Below, in pieces: positions 23,617 through 35,200 of a stretch of DNA of 64,000 bases (positions within the stretch are counted from its first letter, which is position 1; the number at the start of each line of letters is the position of its first letter). The stretch covers positions 62,001 to 126,000 of the forward strand of contig JACGCN010000051.1 of assembly GCA_014905825.1 (NCBI GenBank), given 5' to 3'. The DNA comes from Lyophyllum atratum. Lineage: Eukaryota; Basidiomycota; Agaricomycetes; Agaricales; Lyophyllaceae. A model generated the notes under the pieces. It saw nothing but the letters and a program-made list of their open reading frames with translations, ran no database searches and was not told the origin of the DNA. A program made the translations under genes and the position numbers.

Positions 23617-24695
23617 TTAATTAGTACTCCTTGCGGTCTTTTGGGCGCTTTCCTCCTCTCGGGCGAGCCTGATAAGCTCCTCCACATCTTCCATATTGTC
23701 AATGTTGTCCAGTGCTTCCTCAAGGGGGTGTTTTTCATCCGGATCGAGGTCGTCATCATCTTCCTCTTCCTCCCAGATCTCCTCTGACCTGGAATCCACC
23801 CCGTCCTCCATCGCCTGCAACTTCTGCGCCTTCTCCACATTCTGCGCTTCCTCGTACAGCCCATCGATTTCCTCCATAAAGTCCGCCTCCAGCAAATTCT
23901 CGTCCTCAGGCGCTATCCCCTCCTCCCACGGTGTCGTAGGCAAAGGGGTGTAGTCCAAAAACTTGTCCGCAAGCAGCGGGATCACTGTCTCATCCCTCTC
24001 CAGTATTCTCTTCAGCGCATCCTCGCCCTCCTCATTCGGAGGTACTACTTCCAGCTTTGCCTCCAATGCTTCATCACCCTTGTCCATAAGTTGCACTAAC
24101 GCGTGCTCGTTACGCACGCCCTGCACCCGGTAAAGAATGCTCGTCCCGCCGTCAAAGAGGAAAAACTCTTTTGGAGAGTTGACGAGCGTGAACACGAAGG
24201 CCTGGCGCTCGTTCGAGAAGAGGATGGGGCGAGTCTCGCCGGGGATGCGGTGGCGGATGTTTACGAGCATTTCTATCTGCGGAAGCATGAGGTAGTACGG
24301 GGAGAGCCAATAGAACGTCAAGAGATATGCCCATTCCTCCCAGGTGCAGCTCCAGGTGTCCGGTACAGAGGGTGGCCGCGGCCAGACTTTCTTTGCGCGC
24401 GCGAGGATTTGGCGGTATTCCGAAGGTTCCTAATCAAACGTTGGGAGAAGGGAATCACACGTTTTGGAGAGAGGCGTACTATAGGTATTTCCATTCCTTC
24501 TTGTGCGAGACGTTGTACGGCTGCCGAGGCATATCGACGCGTCGACCGATTCGGGACATGAGGAGTCAAAGTTATGAGAGGATTGCAAGTCGCTTGAGAT
24601 GCAGGCCTAGCAGAAATCCGTGAGATGTGGCGTGCTTTGAGCAGCAGCTGTGGTTTTGGAGAAAAGGCTCGCAAAATGTGTCTGCGGCACAACAT
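23617..24695 (-). CDS. Unknown protein with mitochondrial-type presequence and acidic tail
   Basis: Exons 24480-24695 and 23617-24429; 342 aa. I do not recognise the family. The first ~65 residues are rich in Arg, Ser and Ala and nearly free of acids (MLCRRHILRAFSP...), typical of a mitochondrial presequence. The intron 24430-24479 joins EGMEIPI to EPSEYRQILARAKKVW in phase 0. The centre has aromatic and hydrophobic segments (TWEEWAYLL, FYWLSPYYLML, PILFSNERQAFVFTL). The last ~100 residues are strongly acidic (WEEEEDDDDLDPDE). A mitochondrial role is inference from composition only. It diverges from the PPN2-like gene with 132 bp between start codons. Confidence 0.65.
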
Positions 24696-24827
24696 GGTAG
24701 AGATGAGTCGGTGGCTGTGTTGCCACAGTGCAAATATGGATGAGACCGGAGATTGAAAGTGATATTATGGCAGGAGGATTGATAATGACGTATTACGGTG
24801 TCAGTATTTTCTTCCCTGTTTAGACTC
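24696..24827. promoter_or_regulatory. Very short divergent promoter region
   Basis: Only 132 bp lie between the start codons of the minus-strand mitochondrial-type protein and the plus-strand PPN2-like phosphatase. The two must share core promoter sequence unless one start is misplaced. Confidence 0.5.
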
Positions 24828-26474
24828 ATGGTCGGCCACCCGCAGACGCATCTTGCGATGCTCGAACCGCCTGTCCGCCAACTCTGCGCCTACGCTGTCA
24901 TCACCCTCTTTGTCGTCTTCTTTTTCTCCAAGGGCCTCTCCTACCATTTTTCCTCTGATGAAGTCCATTTCCTAAGCACCTCTCCGAGTTCGTGAAACCC
25001 TTGTATCGAGAAGCCTTTGGTGTCTGACAATTGAAACTAGGATTTCCCGACTTCAGCCACTATCAAGACGTCCAAACCTTGTCTGCTGATCAATTCCCGC
25101 TAGGTATCGTCTCGTCCGGGCTCTGCTGATCCATCACCCAACTCACTGTTGTCTAGATGACCCCAATAGGCGTGTAATCATCGTAGGGGATATCCATGGC
25201 ATGGCCAAATCTCTCCAGTACGTCTGATCTATGACACTACCCTTACGAGGAGCTTACCTAGCCACTCCAGCAAGCTCTTAGACAAAGTGTCCTATAATCC
25301 CACCTCTGATATTCTCGTTCATGTCGGCGATATCCTCACCAAGGGCTCACACAACAGCTCCATGGAAGTTCTCTCATACATGGCCGCCCATGATATTACC
25401 GGTGTCCGCGGAAACCATGACCAGAAGGTAGTCGAATGGCGAGCCTGGATCACATGGATCCGTAGCCAACGCGGTGGGCCCCGCTGGCTTGACGATCTCT
25501 CGCTCCTATGGGCCGAAGCACAGGCCAACAACGAGGAACCGGATGTATGGGTGGAGAGTGAAAAGCGGAAGACGAGGGACAGCAAGTGGTGGAAGAAGAT
25601 CCCGAGGGGATGGAAGCTCTTCGGTGACCACTTCGCTGTTGCACAAGCCATGACGGAAGGGCAGTATCAATACCTCCGTGCACTCCCCTTGACCATCCAT
25701 GTCCCAAGTGCGCATGCGTACATCGTTCACGCGGGCATCCTCCCCTCCGACCCCCACTACGCGCACGATCATCCCCGACAACCACTCGCGCGCATCCCAC
25801 ACCTGCCCAAGGGCGTCGACAAAGGGCTATCACCGAATGAAACCACCTTGATTCTACGAACCCTTCAGGAACGCGCGGTTCTCTCGCGCGTACCGCAAAA
25901 CACCGTCCCCTACAATATCCTCAACATGCGTAGTGTCCGCCACGGCAAGATCACCAAGTAGGTCTTAGCCCCTAAACCCCATGTCTACCTACTGATGGTC
26001 CCTCTATCTAGGGACACCTCTGGAAAGGCCTGGTCGAAGGTCTGGAAGCATGACATGAATCGCTGCGCCGGGTTCAATCAGGAGTTGTCCGTGGCGAAGC
26101 CGAAGGAGCAGCTCCTCCCGTGTTACCCCTCTACTGTAGTTTATGGTCATGCCGCGGGCCGTGGGCTCGATGTTAAGCGCTGGTCAATCGGGCTCGATAC
26201 TGGCTGCGTGAGTACCACTCTTTCCCGTCCAATTTCCTCCCTCTTATCATTGGTGTCATAGGTGTATAATAGACGCCTGACGGCACTTGTGCTCGGCCCG
26301 AAGGCGTTGAGCTCCTCAAGAAGATGGGACGACGAGGACGAATACGGAGTCAAGGAGGAACATAAAGACTCGGAAGACTCAGCCTCAGATGACGACGTGG
26401 AGGCGAGCCAACGAGGCGTACCGTTCGGTGATATCCACCACGGAAAGATCGTCAGCATCGCGTGCTCCCAATGA
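24828..26474 (+). CDS. PPN2: Membrane-anchored metallophosphatase, Ppn2-like endopolyphosphatase
   Basis: Exons 24828-24987, 25041-25103, 25157-25217, 25271-25957, 26012-26207 and 26262-26474; 459 aa. A short N-terminus is followed by one hydrophobic helix (LCAYAVITLFVVFFFSKGL), then a calcineurin-type phosphoesterase domain. Metal-binding motifs are VGDIHG, HVGDILTKG, GVRGNHDQ, VHAGI and VYGHAAGRG. Yeast Ppn2 is a vacuolar zinc-dependent endopolyphosphatase with the same layout, so polyphosphate cleavage is the likely role. The C-terminus is acidic and low in complexity (DSEDSASDDDVE). The first donor is GTTCGT, chosen because it keeps frame into FPDFSHYQD. Confidence 0.82.
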
Positions 26475-26874
26475 AGGAACAGGAACGGGGCCATTCTCGC
26501 TGCTTGCATACCTATATTACGACCTGGACTCCATCACCCATCTACGCATGGCGCTACTGACGGACAGCACTTCCTGGACAATGCCGAAGGGGCGCGGTGC
26601 GGTGAACAGTTACATTATCACATATATAACCTAACGTACTGGAATTTCTTGAGGCTCGTACCCTCGTCATAATCTGTACGCTATGTATCTATAGTTTCTG
26701 GCAGGCGCTGTTCGGGCGGCCTGTCCAAATAATCCCAGCACAATTTTCACAGAACTTCTGAATAATTCACATTCAAACATACACAACGGTATCGGCTTTG
26801 GTATTCGCGTCCAGGCGCATACAAGAGACGGATGTTACATATACACAACAGGGGGGATCGGGGGTACTCGTACT
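26475..26874. other. Convergent 3' region PPN2-like / MCA1
   Basis: No gene. It should contain both polyadenylation regions; AT-rich stretches occur near 26740-26780. Confidence 0.4.
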
Positions 26875-29622
26875 TTAGCAAATAAACAAAATACTGGTGT
26901 CCTAGAAATGCATAAACTCAGCAGGTGTCGAACATAAAGTGGCAAGCAACACACCATAGGGTGAGAGCTCGAGAGCTGCGGCTTCTGGCTGTATTTGGCC
27001 TTGAGGATGTCGCGGATGTTGATAAGCAGCTGCTGGTAGCTCTGCTGCTTGTTCTGGCCTGATGGTCGGGGGCGAGTCAGCAGCTGCAATCATGCCCGGA
27101 GAAGGGGAAGAAGTTGAACGCACTGAGGACAGAGATGAATGCAAAGCTCATGGCACCCGTAGCTTCTCCATTCTCGCTCGCATCTGCGCTCGTCTGTGAG
27201 TCCTTACACCCACTCCAAGAGATCTACACATATCCGACCGTCAGCCCAAATGCCGTAAGAAGAAAGAAAGAACAACGCACAACGTCGGCAGGACTGGTCT
27301 TCGTCTCCTTGGTGATCTTGTCTGCGCGTTGGTTGCTACCTGTCGCAGTCTTGACGAGGCCCATCGCAGACTTGAACACGCCACCCATGTCACCGCGCGC
27401 ATAGGACGTCACGGCGGACAGCAGGCCCTGTCCTGCCTCTGCAGCGAGGTTGGGCTCCTTGATTTTGCCTTCGGTGGAGTACTGTACAGGAAGGGGGAGT
27501 AAACTCGATATCAGAGGCGGCGTTGGCGGGAAGGAATAGGGGACGTACAATGTAGGGAAGGTCTGAGAGTGACATGGAGCGTGATCAGCAGCTGGAAGGG
27601 AGAAGTGTAGAACAGGGTGTTTACCAAGAGCAGAACCAGAGTGGCAAGACTGAGAGTGGTATTAGCAATGGCTTATGGTAGAGGGTGGACTACTCACATC
27701 GAAGATGGTTGTTAGACGGCAGCCAGCGGGAAGGGGCTTGACCATGATGTCGTGCATAAGCTATAGGCCACACACATTGTGAGGACTGCACAACATTGTG
27801 ATATGTGGGAGACTTACGTCGTCAACAATGTGGCCGTTTTGCTTGAAGTCAACCTATATAAAGCTTGGTAAGCCCTGGAACCTGTAAGGTTTTATATATC
27901 GTACAGGGTAGATTACTGTACAATACGAAGGGCAGCAGTTAGAAACGATTAGGAGGACGGCTTATGTGACGAAAACGGACCTTCATCGTAGCCATCTCCT
28001 TCATCGCCATCCAAGTCCTTAGTCTGCCCACCGTGGCCGGAATCTTGAGACAGTCAGTAAAGGAGGTGCCCCTCATCTAGCAACAACTTACAGTGGAAGA
28101 ACAAGGAGTCGTTGGGAGCGGCACCGCGGACAAGCCACTGCATCGCAGTAATCTACGTAGAAGGCTGTGTTACGTCGGAACGATATAATTTAAATGGAGA
28201 CACGAACAATATTTTGCCTCGTGGGCTTCTGACGGGGATTAGTCGAGTCGTCGGTGAGAATGACGATATCATCCTTCTTGTACCCAAAGTTGTCTGTAAA
28301 AGCATATGTATGATGTAAGAGAAATGATATTGGAGTGGAAGGCTGTCGACCACTTACTTATAAGGAATTGAGTGATATTTTGCACATCGTTGATACATCC
28401 CCTTAGTTCACCCTGCTGGCCAAAATAATTGATGCCAATCTGTGGGATAGAGTTTTAATTTCGATTACACATGCAAGGGAAGAGAAGAGGGGATGGACGT
28501 ACACACAACGCCTTTTTCTTCCCGTTGCACTGCGAGTACTGGAAAAAGGGCTGAGAATCGCGACCACCCGCGCCTTGGAAGTGAGGGCCGTAGTTCTGTT
28601 GTTGGCTAGGCGGGGGTCTCGGAGGTCCGCCTGCAAAACGATTGGAGTTAGGAAATCGTTCATCGACTCGGAATTAGGCAGTATACATACTTGGAGGGGG
28701 GTAGGGACGGTTTCCACTGTGTTCTTGATCGGTTAGCGCATATGACGGAGAAAGAGGTGTACGAACGGAGGTGGGGGTGGACCACCGTGCTGTCCAGGGT
28801 ATCCACTGTTACTGTGCTGTTGATGGTATTGCTGGCCGGGATAGCTGGACTTTTGGATCGGAGGAGGGCCGGAAGGGGGTGCGTAGCCGCCATGGGGAGG
28901 ACCAGGAGGAGGAGCATAGCCGCTGTGAAAGATTGAGTGTTGAGTAAACAAGAGCAGCCCAAGATGCGCACCCATGCCCTTGTGGTATAGAGGGGTATCT
29001 GAGCAATTACAATGTCAGACGTAAATTGAGTCGCAGCAGTTTTATCGTACCCCGGAGAAGGAGCACCTGGAGGAGGCCCGTAGCTTGAGAGCAGTCAGAA
29101 GCTTTATAAAGCCAGACATAGGAAGAGACTCACCCATGAGGGGGAGGCCCAGGCGGTGCGCCATACGCCGATGGCGGCGGCCCTGGAGGAGGTGCATAAC
29201 TGCCCAAAGAAAGGTTTGGCGCGGGTACGGATATCGAGGATTCAACAACATACCCTGAAGGAGGTGGTCCCGGAGGTGCACCGTAGCTTTAGAGAATTTA
29301 GACAAGGGACGTCAGCAAAGATTGAGGATGAGAAAGGGTCGGGGTTGGGTCTTACCCAGTCGGCGGAGCGCCGTAGGCTGGCGAATAACTAGGGCTGTAA
29401 CCCGCATGTGGAGGGGGGCCACCGGGAGATCTGAAAAGAGGAGTTGTATCGCTTTCGTCGAGAGAAAATGTACTCCTTACGGGCTGGGGAAACCAGGTGC
29501 ACTCGGGAATCTAGGATGATACATATTCAGTGTGGCAAAGTTGAAGACTGAGATCCCAAGGAGACGTACGCTGGGGGCTGCGAATTGTAGGCACCGGGCT
29601 GCTGGTTGTTGTTGTTCCACAT
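26875..29622 (-). CDS. MCA1: Type I metacaspase with proline-rich prodomain
   Basis: A many-exon gene from ATG at 29622 (MWNNNNQQPGAYNSQ) to TAA at 26875-26877. Metacaspases are Ca2+-dependent cysteine proteases specific for Arg/Lys, tied to stress, ageing and aggregate clearance. The prodomain is built of YAPPPGPPP-like repeats (about 28850-29300). The catalytic domain has KKKALCVGINYFGQ, GCINDV, the His motif SGHGGQ (~28040) and the Cys motif DSCHSGS (~27700), followed by KTSPADV and a tail SSSHPM-DTSILFIC joined across the last intron. Individual exon borders in the prodomain are approximate, but both catalytic residues are present and splicing around them is in frame. Confidence 0.88.
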
Positions 29623-30726
29623 CCTGGCTAGAGTCGTGAAGGGAGCGAAGCTGCGGGATGGTTGCAGGAAGTTCAGTCTATAAAGCCGCCCACTGCCCGA
29701 ACAGCCCTAAGCGGGACACAGCCACAATTTGGCAGCCGTCCCCGATGCGGCTACTAAATCAAATCCAAGCCTCGATCGGCCAATTATAGAGAGAAAAAAC
29801 GCTGAAGTTCTCGTTCTGCTTTGGATTCTGGGCCCAGCCGGGAAGCGCTAGTGCACGCAGAACTGACACCATGGCTTTCGATAAGATGACTGAATTGGAT
29901 ATCAGGCGCAGTTGAATCGCACAGCCTTACACAAGTGAATAATAATTGAAGCCTCGGCGACCCTTTTTCTACCCACCAGAAAATCGTCTTGACTTGATGG
30001 TCGCGCAAACGTCAGCATGGGCGCCAATGCTTCAAAAGTTTGCCATAGGTTTCCATGATTGTGCATTTGTAAAACACGAGACAGACGGTAGCTTTTCGAA
30101 TATCTGACGCTAGTTCCCTACTCTTCGAAGCGATCCGGACCGAGGTAGTTCTCGCTGGGCCAGTTTAAAAAGTCTCTGAACAACGCTATGGATTACGGAC
30201 TTTCTTTACTGTGGTTCAAAATTGGCCGGCATTGTGATCTAACGGTGTGGGCTGTCACACGTGAGTTTGAAGCATCCATTTAAATGAATCGACCCCATAA
30301 TCCATCAAGGAAAGGGGCTTCCAGAGTCTACCGGAACCACAAATTCTCCAGTTGCTACAGCTGTGAAGCGCGGAGAAGGAGCGCAGCCGGTTTTTTAAAT
30401 TTGTCCCAGTTGCTGAAGAAATGCTGGTCTTCTGATTACGACCACAATGCCTTGTACGCGTCGAGTGAGGTGTTTTTAACTTGAACCTCATTGGCCAAAG
30501 GGTGTTGACAAGATCTAGAGAGAACTAGTAGAAAAGGCCACGGTGACTCGCTTCTGACGTAGGTATGGAACAGTTAAGGTCTTGTGGCAATAGGTAAGCG
30601 GCCGATACGCAGTCCCTAGACTCGTGAACCAGTCACACTCGCAAGCTCTCTTGATCAAGCGGGCTTTAGAAATCAGCTTATATAATTTTAAAGCATGTGA
30701 CAAGAAGAGAGAAAGTTGGCGAGCTT
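29623..30726. other. Gene-poor interval upstream of MCA1
   Basis: The first ~150 bases should be the MCA1 promoter. No other gene or RNA could be recognised up to the foldback sequence. Confidence 0.4.
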
Positions 30727-31171
30727 GCGAGCGGACTGGGCCGTCTTGTCGGCCTTTTGGCGGAGCGCGCCAAATGAGACGTCTTGACTTCGACAAAAAA
30801 CCTTGCTCACCTCAAAAAAAAGTCCCCAAATTGAGTATATAAAAAACCGTTTTTTGAGTACATAGACTACAATGAACAAAAAATTACAAGGGTAAATTTT
30901 TGAGTTGACTTCGTCGTTGTTGGCGGCTGGCTCGTATACAAAACATGGGTAGTCAACTAGTCAACCCTTCATCCTGTAATGACCAAGTCAAACTCCAAAA
31001 ATTTCCCTTCTAAATTTCATGCCATCGTGTTCTATATACTCTAAAAACAGTTTCTTGTATACTCAATTTTAGGACTTTTTTTGAGGTTGAGGCCACTTTT
31101 TTGTCGAAGTCGATGCGTCTTGTTTGGCGGGCTCCGCCAAAAGGGCGACAAGACGGCCCAGCCGGCTTCGC
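30727..31171. repeat. 445-bp foldback element with ~185-bp inverted arms
   Basis: Left arm 30727-30911 and right arm 30985-31171 are imperfect reverse complements over their whole length. Shared blocks include CTGGGCCGTCTTGTCG, CTTTTGGCGGAGC-CGCCAAA, CGACTTCGACAAAAAA-type sequence, AATTGAGTATA and AATTTTTG-AGTT-GACTT. A loop of about 73 bases separates the arms. CTT flanks both ends (30724-30726 and 31172-31174), a possible 3-bp target duplication. It has no coding capacity. It may be a foldback or MITE-type transposon, or a source of hairpin RNA. Confidence 0.75.
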
Positions 31172-31478
31172 CTTGAACGAGTTCTCGAGTAGTCATGTGA
31201 TGCGAAGCCGGATGGGGACGAGCCTACGCAGCCCCAGGAGGATAGAAAAACAATTGAGATAGGCACGAGATAATTCCGGACAACTTGTGAGGCGTCCTGT
31301 CGGCCCAGCGTGGCACTTGAACAAACCAAGCCGGCCCAGTTCAACGTTACGGCCGACGGGTCCAAGGTCCAAGAAACGGAGTCACTGAGACTGAGCGTGG
31401 AAACTATCACGTGGTCCGACGCGCTGATTGTGTGACGTGTTGTTGTGACAGGTCGCGTCTGCCGAGAGTTGGCGACTT

Positions 31479-31513
31479 TACGCCCCGAGCACGTGATGTC
31501 CAAAAAGGGAATG
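31479..31513 (+). repeat. 35-bp inverted-repeat copy A with CACGTG
   Basis: Begins TTACGCCCCGAGCACGTGATG. It reappears reverse-complemented at 32138-32172, with weaker similarity for another ~20 bases upstream. The perfect CACGTG palindrome is a bHLH-type binding site. The distance to copy B is about 620 bp. Confidence 0.7.
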
Positions 31514-31776
31514 CTTATCTAACTTGCTGAAAAAGGAAATCAGCTCGTAGTCGAAGGTGAACCACCATTGTTCGATGCGAGCTGGTGGCATTTTGGTGGC
31601 AAGGTCTTGCTGAGTCCTCGGCAGGAGTCAGACTATGTGATAACCTGTCAGAAGCTGTCAGAAGTTGGTTTCAACAGCACGAAATATCGTCAAATCATTT
31701 CTATTGCAATTCTACTTGAGAACTATGGTACATATGCTACAGAATAGAGTATATAGGCTGAATCACAACATTATTA

Positions 31777-32154
31777 TTACGGCTGTGAGAAATCCTGAAG
31801 AGGAGACATGATGAACTCCTGCATGCTCTCGCACTCGCGTAGCTGGAGGCGGCACGCGTCCGGATTCCGTCGTCATGCGTAGCAGGGAGGAGGCTGGCGA
31901 GGAGGTTGGGGACTGAATGGGGGCCACCTGGGGAGGCAGATTGCACGCTGTGAGTGGGGGCGGTGGCCAGTGCGGGTGGTGGCGGAGAGAGGAGGGGACG
32001 GCGAGGTGGTGGTCGTGGTAAGAGGTCAACCGGTCAAGACGCGTCTGAATCAATGACAATTGCAAACAAAACAACAATCTAAGCGTGGCCAAGGTCCAGC
32101 TCGACTGGAACGCGAGCTGAGCAGCTTATGTCAGACAATTCCTCTTTTGGACAT
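31777..32154 (-). CDS. Possible 66-aa protein, three exons
   Basis: A tentative model: exons 32137-32154, 31928-32044 and 31777-31842, all GT-AG and phase 0. It starts MSKRGI-TRLDRLTSYHDH, has a His/Pro-rich middle and ends with a helical LRECESMQEFIMSPLQDFSQP. The ATG lies just inside copy B of the inverted repeat, after CACGTG. I recognise no family. Support is limited to consistent splicing and a non-random amphipathic tail, and the very short first exon is a weakness. It could equally be non-coding. Confidence 0.3.
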
Positions 32155-32172
32155 CACGTGCTCGGGGCGTAA
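32138..32172 (-). repeat. 35-bp inverted-repeat copy B with CACGTG
   Basis: Reverse-complement partner of 31479-31513. It overlaps the proposed start codon of the small minus-strand gene and lies about 100 bp upstream of SRS2, so its CACGTG could act on either. Confidence 0.7.
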
Positions 32173-32268
32173 TCTCAAAACCTTCTGCCGAGTCCATTTC
32201 GAACTCCTTGCCACTACCAGATGTGCATTCACGTCTTGGTCTTTACCTCGACGTGGAGATCTTTCTCA

Positions 32269-35200
32269 ATGATAGACGCTGCCTCAAAAGATAGCTCTTC
32301 GAGGAGTAATGTACCTGCCTCAGCCGCTTCTCTCTTGGTAGGCCTGAATCCTGCTCAACTAAAAGGTCAATATTGCTGTTTTCTCCCCCGGCGTACTCTC
32401 ATGTCAGACATATTTATAGCCGTTCAGTATGCACCAGAGTTTCCGATTCAGATTCTGGCAGGCCCAGGGAGTGGAAAGACTAAAGTGAGTTCAACGAAGT
32501 CCTAATATAATACAATCGTTCACCAAAGTTCCTACAGGTACTGACATCTCGAATAGGGTATCTGATTTTGCATCACTCTATTCCACCCTCGTCAATATGC
32601 GCAGTTACATTTACGAACAAAGCGGCCAACGAAATGCGAGAAAGGCTAACGAAGCTCATCGGGAAGCGACGTACGGAAGAACTGAAGATGGGCACCTTCC
32701 ATGCTCTGTGTGCTCGTTTTCTGCGCATACACGCGACATTAGTTGGCTTGGACACGAACTTCACCATCTGCGACGCTGATGAAAGGTACGCGCGCCAAAG
32801 ACGCCACAGCAATAACTCACAATAATCAAATCCCAGTAAGAAGATCATAGCCTCGTCGCTCAAGAAGCAAAAAGAATATCTCGAAGAGAAAAATCTTAGT
32901 CTGACGGAGGGCACAGTACTTTCAATGATTTCCAAGGCGAAAGCGAAGGGTCAGACCGCCATCGATATCTTGTCCCGGGTTCGAATCGCGTGCAAAGAGC
33001 CCAAGGGGCTCCCTCGTTCCATCGAGAAAACTGGACCTCTGAGCGATATCGAATATATCGTGGGGGTGATCTATGACGAGTATGAACGTATCCTTCGGCG
33101 CAACAACGCCTTGGACTTTGATGATCTCCTCTTGTATGGCGTCAAACTTTTCGCCGATTATGAGCATACTGTGTCCTGGTGCAGATATGTGTTGGTTGAT
33201 GAATTGTGAGCCCATGCTGGTTCCTTGCCTCTCCATTCTGATTGCCACAAATCTAGTCAAGATACCAACACCACTCAGTATGATCTGATGGTCTATCTTG
33301 CGAGACACAAACGCGTCACAGTGGTCGGAGATCCAGATCAATCAAGTACACATTCATCTACAATCATGTCGAACTATGGCTTACAGGTATTGTAGTATAT
33401 GGTTGGCGCTCTGCAGAGGTCACAAATTTAGCCAAAATGTGTAAAGGTCTGTCATATCATTCATTCCCATTCAACTCGCACTGAAGTTTTGTAGGCTTCA
33501 GTGGGACCCAGAAAATCTTGTTGGAAGAAAACTATCGTTCCACGGCTTCAATTTTGGCTGCAAGTTTGGCTATCGTTGCTCAAGGTGCGGCTAAATCCTT
33601 GGAATGCCTGTGAAATTGCTCATACTTCTGAGATTGTAGACAAAACACGCATTCAGAAATATTTGCATACATCGCATCCTGCTGGTTCAACCCCGTTTCT
33701 ACGTGCCTTCGCTACAGAGCACGCGGAGGCGCAATTCATTGCCATGGAGATCAAGAGATTGGTCGCGCATATGGGAGGCGTGCTTCGTTGGGGAGATTTC
33801 GCCATTCTGCGTGAGCTTCTCTTCGCTTCAGCTATGCCCTGATTCTCACGCGGTGTCGGCACAAGTCCGTTTCAACGCCCTTTCTCGTACCATCGAAAGC
33901 GCGTTGCAGAAAAACGGCATTCCTAGCAAGGTCTTAGGTGGGCACAAGTTCTTCGAAAGACAAGAGGTTTGCTCACATTCAATTTCACCTGCCAACATCT
34001 TACCCTGGATAATTACATAGATCAAGAACGTGCTTGCATACCTTCAACTTGTGGATAATCCGAGCTTCAACCCTGCCTTAGTGCGTGCAGCGAACGTGCC
34101 AAGTCGAGGCATCGGAGAAAAGGTGTGGGTCATCATTTCCTTCTCCGTCACAACGGAATTAGAATTTCTATCGCAGACCTTACAAGAAATTGCCGCAAGA
34201 ACCGAGAAGTCCGGGGTCTCGCAATTAACTATCATGGAGGGCATTTGTGATGGAAGACTGCCAGATATCAAGCCTACCGCAAGACGGAAGTTGACCCCTT
34301 TCGTCAAAGCCATTCGGACTTTGCGTGACCTTGCGACCAAGGTAATTCGTCATTCGAACTGCTCATACCACTGACGGTAACAGTCCTAACTTCAGGGTAC
34401 ATCTCCCGCGGACTTGATTCGTCGACTGCTCGACCTGGTCGGGTTTGAAAACCATCTGAGGAAGACACAACCGGACTGGGAGAGTAGGTGGGAAAACGTG
34501 AAGGAACTCATCACCTTCGCAAGTGAAGTGGAGACCAACATCATTGCCGTTGAAGAGGACCCGGGCCCGGACCCAGAAGCAGATGCGTCTATATCAAAGT
34601 AGGCCTCCTTTGAGGCAGTTGCACACTAGCAGCTAACTCATTCCAGGGACACCCCCCTTCGGCTGTTCCTTCAAGCCTCAATGCTTTCTTCTGCAGGCGA
34701 CAATCAAAGTGAGGAGGACAGCAAAGACGTGAGCTATCTCCACCTCGAAAATTAATGGCCTGAGGCTCAGGGCTTATTTCTAGAAGGTTACAATTTCGAC
34801 ATGTCATGCAGCAAAGGGTCTGGAATGGCCTGTGGTCATGGTCCCATCTAGTCAGTGCTTCTCTTCAAATATCATCATCGCATCCACGTTCTAATCGGCC
34901 TGACCTTAGCCGAGCAAGGAACTTTCCCCTTCGCTCGATCTGAGGACGTTGAGGAAGAGAGGTCAGTTTCGTGATTCTATTTGATGATTTCGGTTTCCAA
35001 CACAGCATTTTTTTAGACGCCTACTTTATGTCGCTTGCACTCGTGCACAGGGACTGTTATATCTCTCGTATTCAGAGAGCCGCAATATAGCTGGTATCAC
35101 TAAAGATAGGACAGTATCCGAGTTCATTTCAGTGGTGATGCACGAGGACCCTGTAAGCACGCCTCCGCATGCATGTTCTTAACAATAGGCAAACGCTAAT

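Noticed and set aside
24318..24479. Read-through of exon 1 of the 23617-24695 gene to a stop at 24318
   Set aside because: A GT-AG intron (24430-24479) joins a better, longer frame continuing EPSEYRQILARAKK.
31069..31503. 144-codon minus-strand frame
   Set aside because: It runs through the right arm of the foldback, has no family features and shows no splice or start context.
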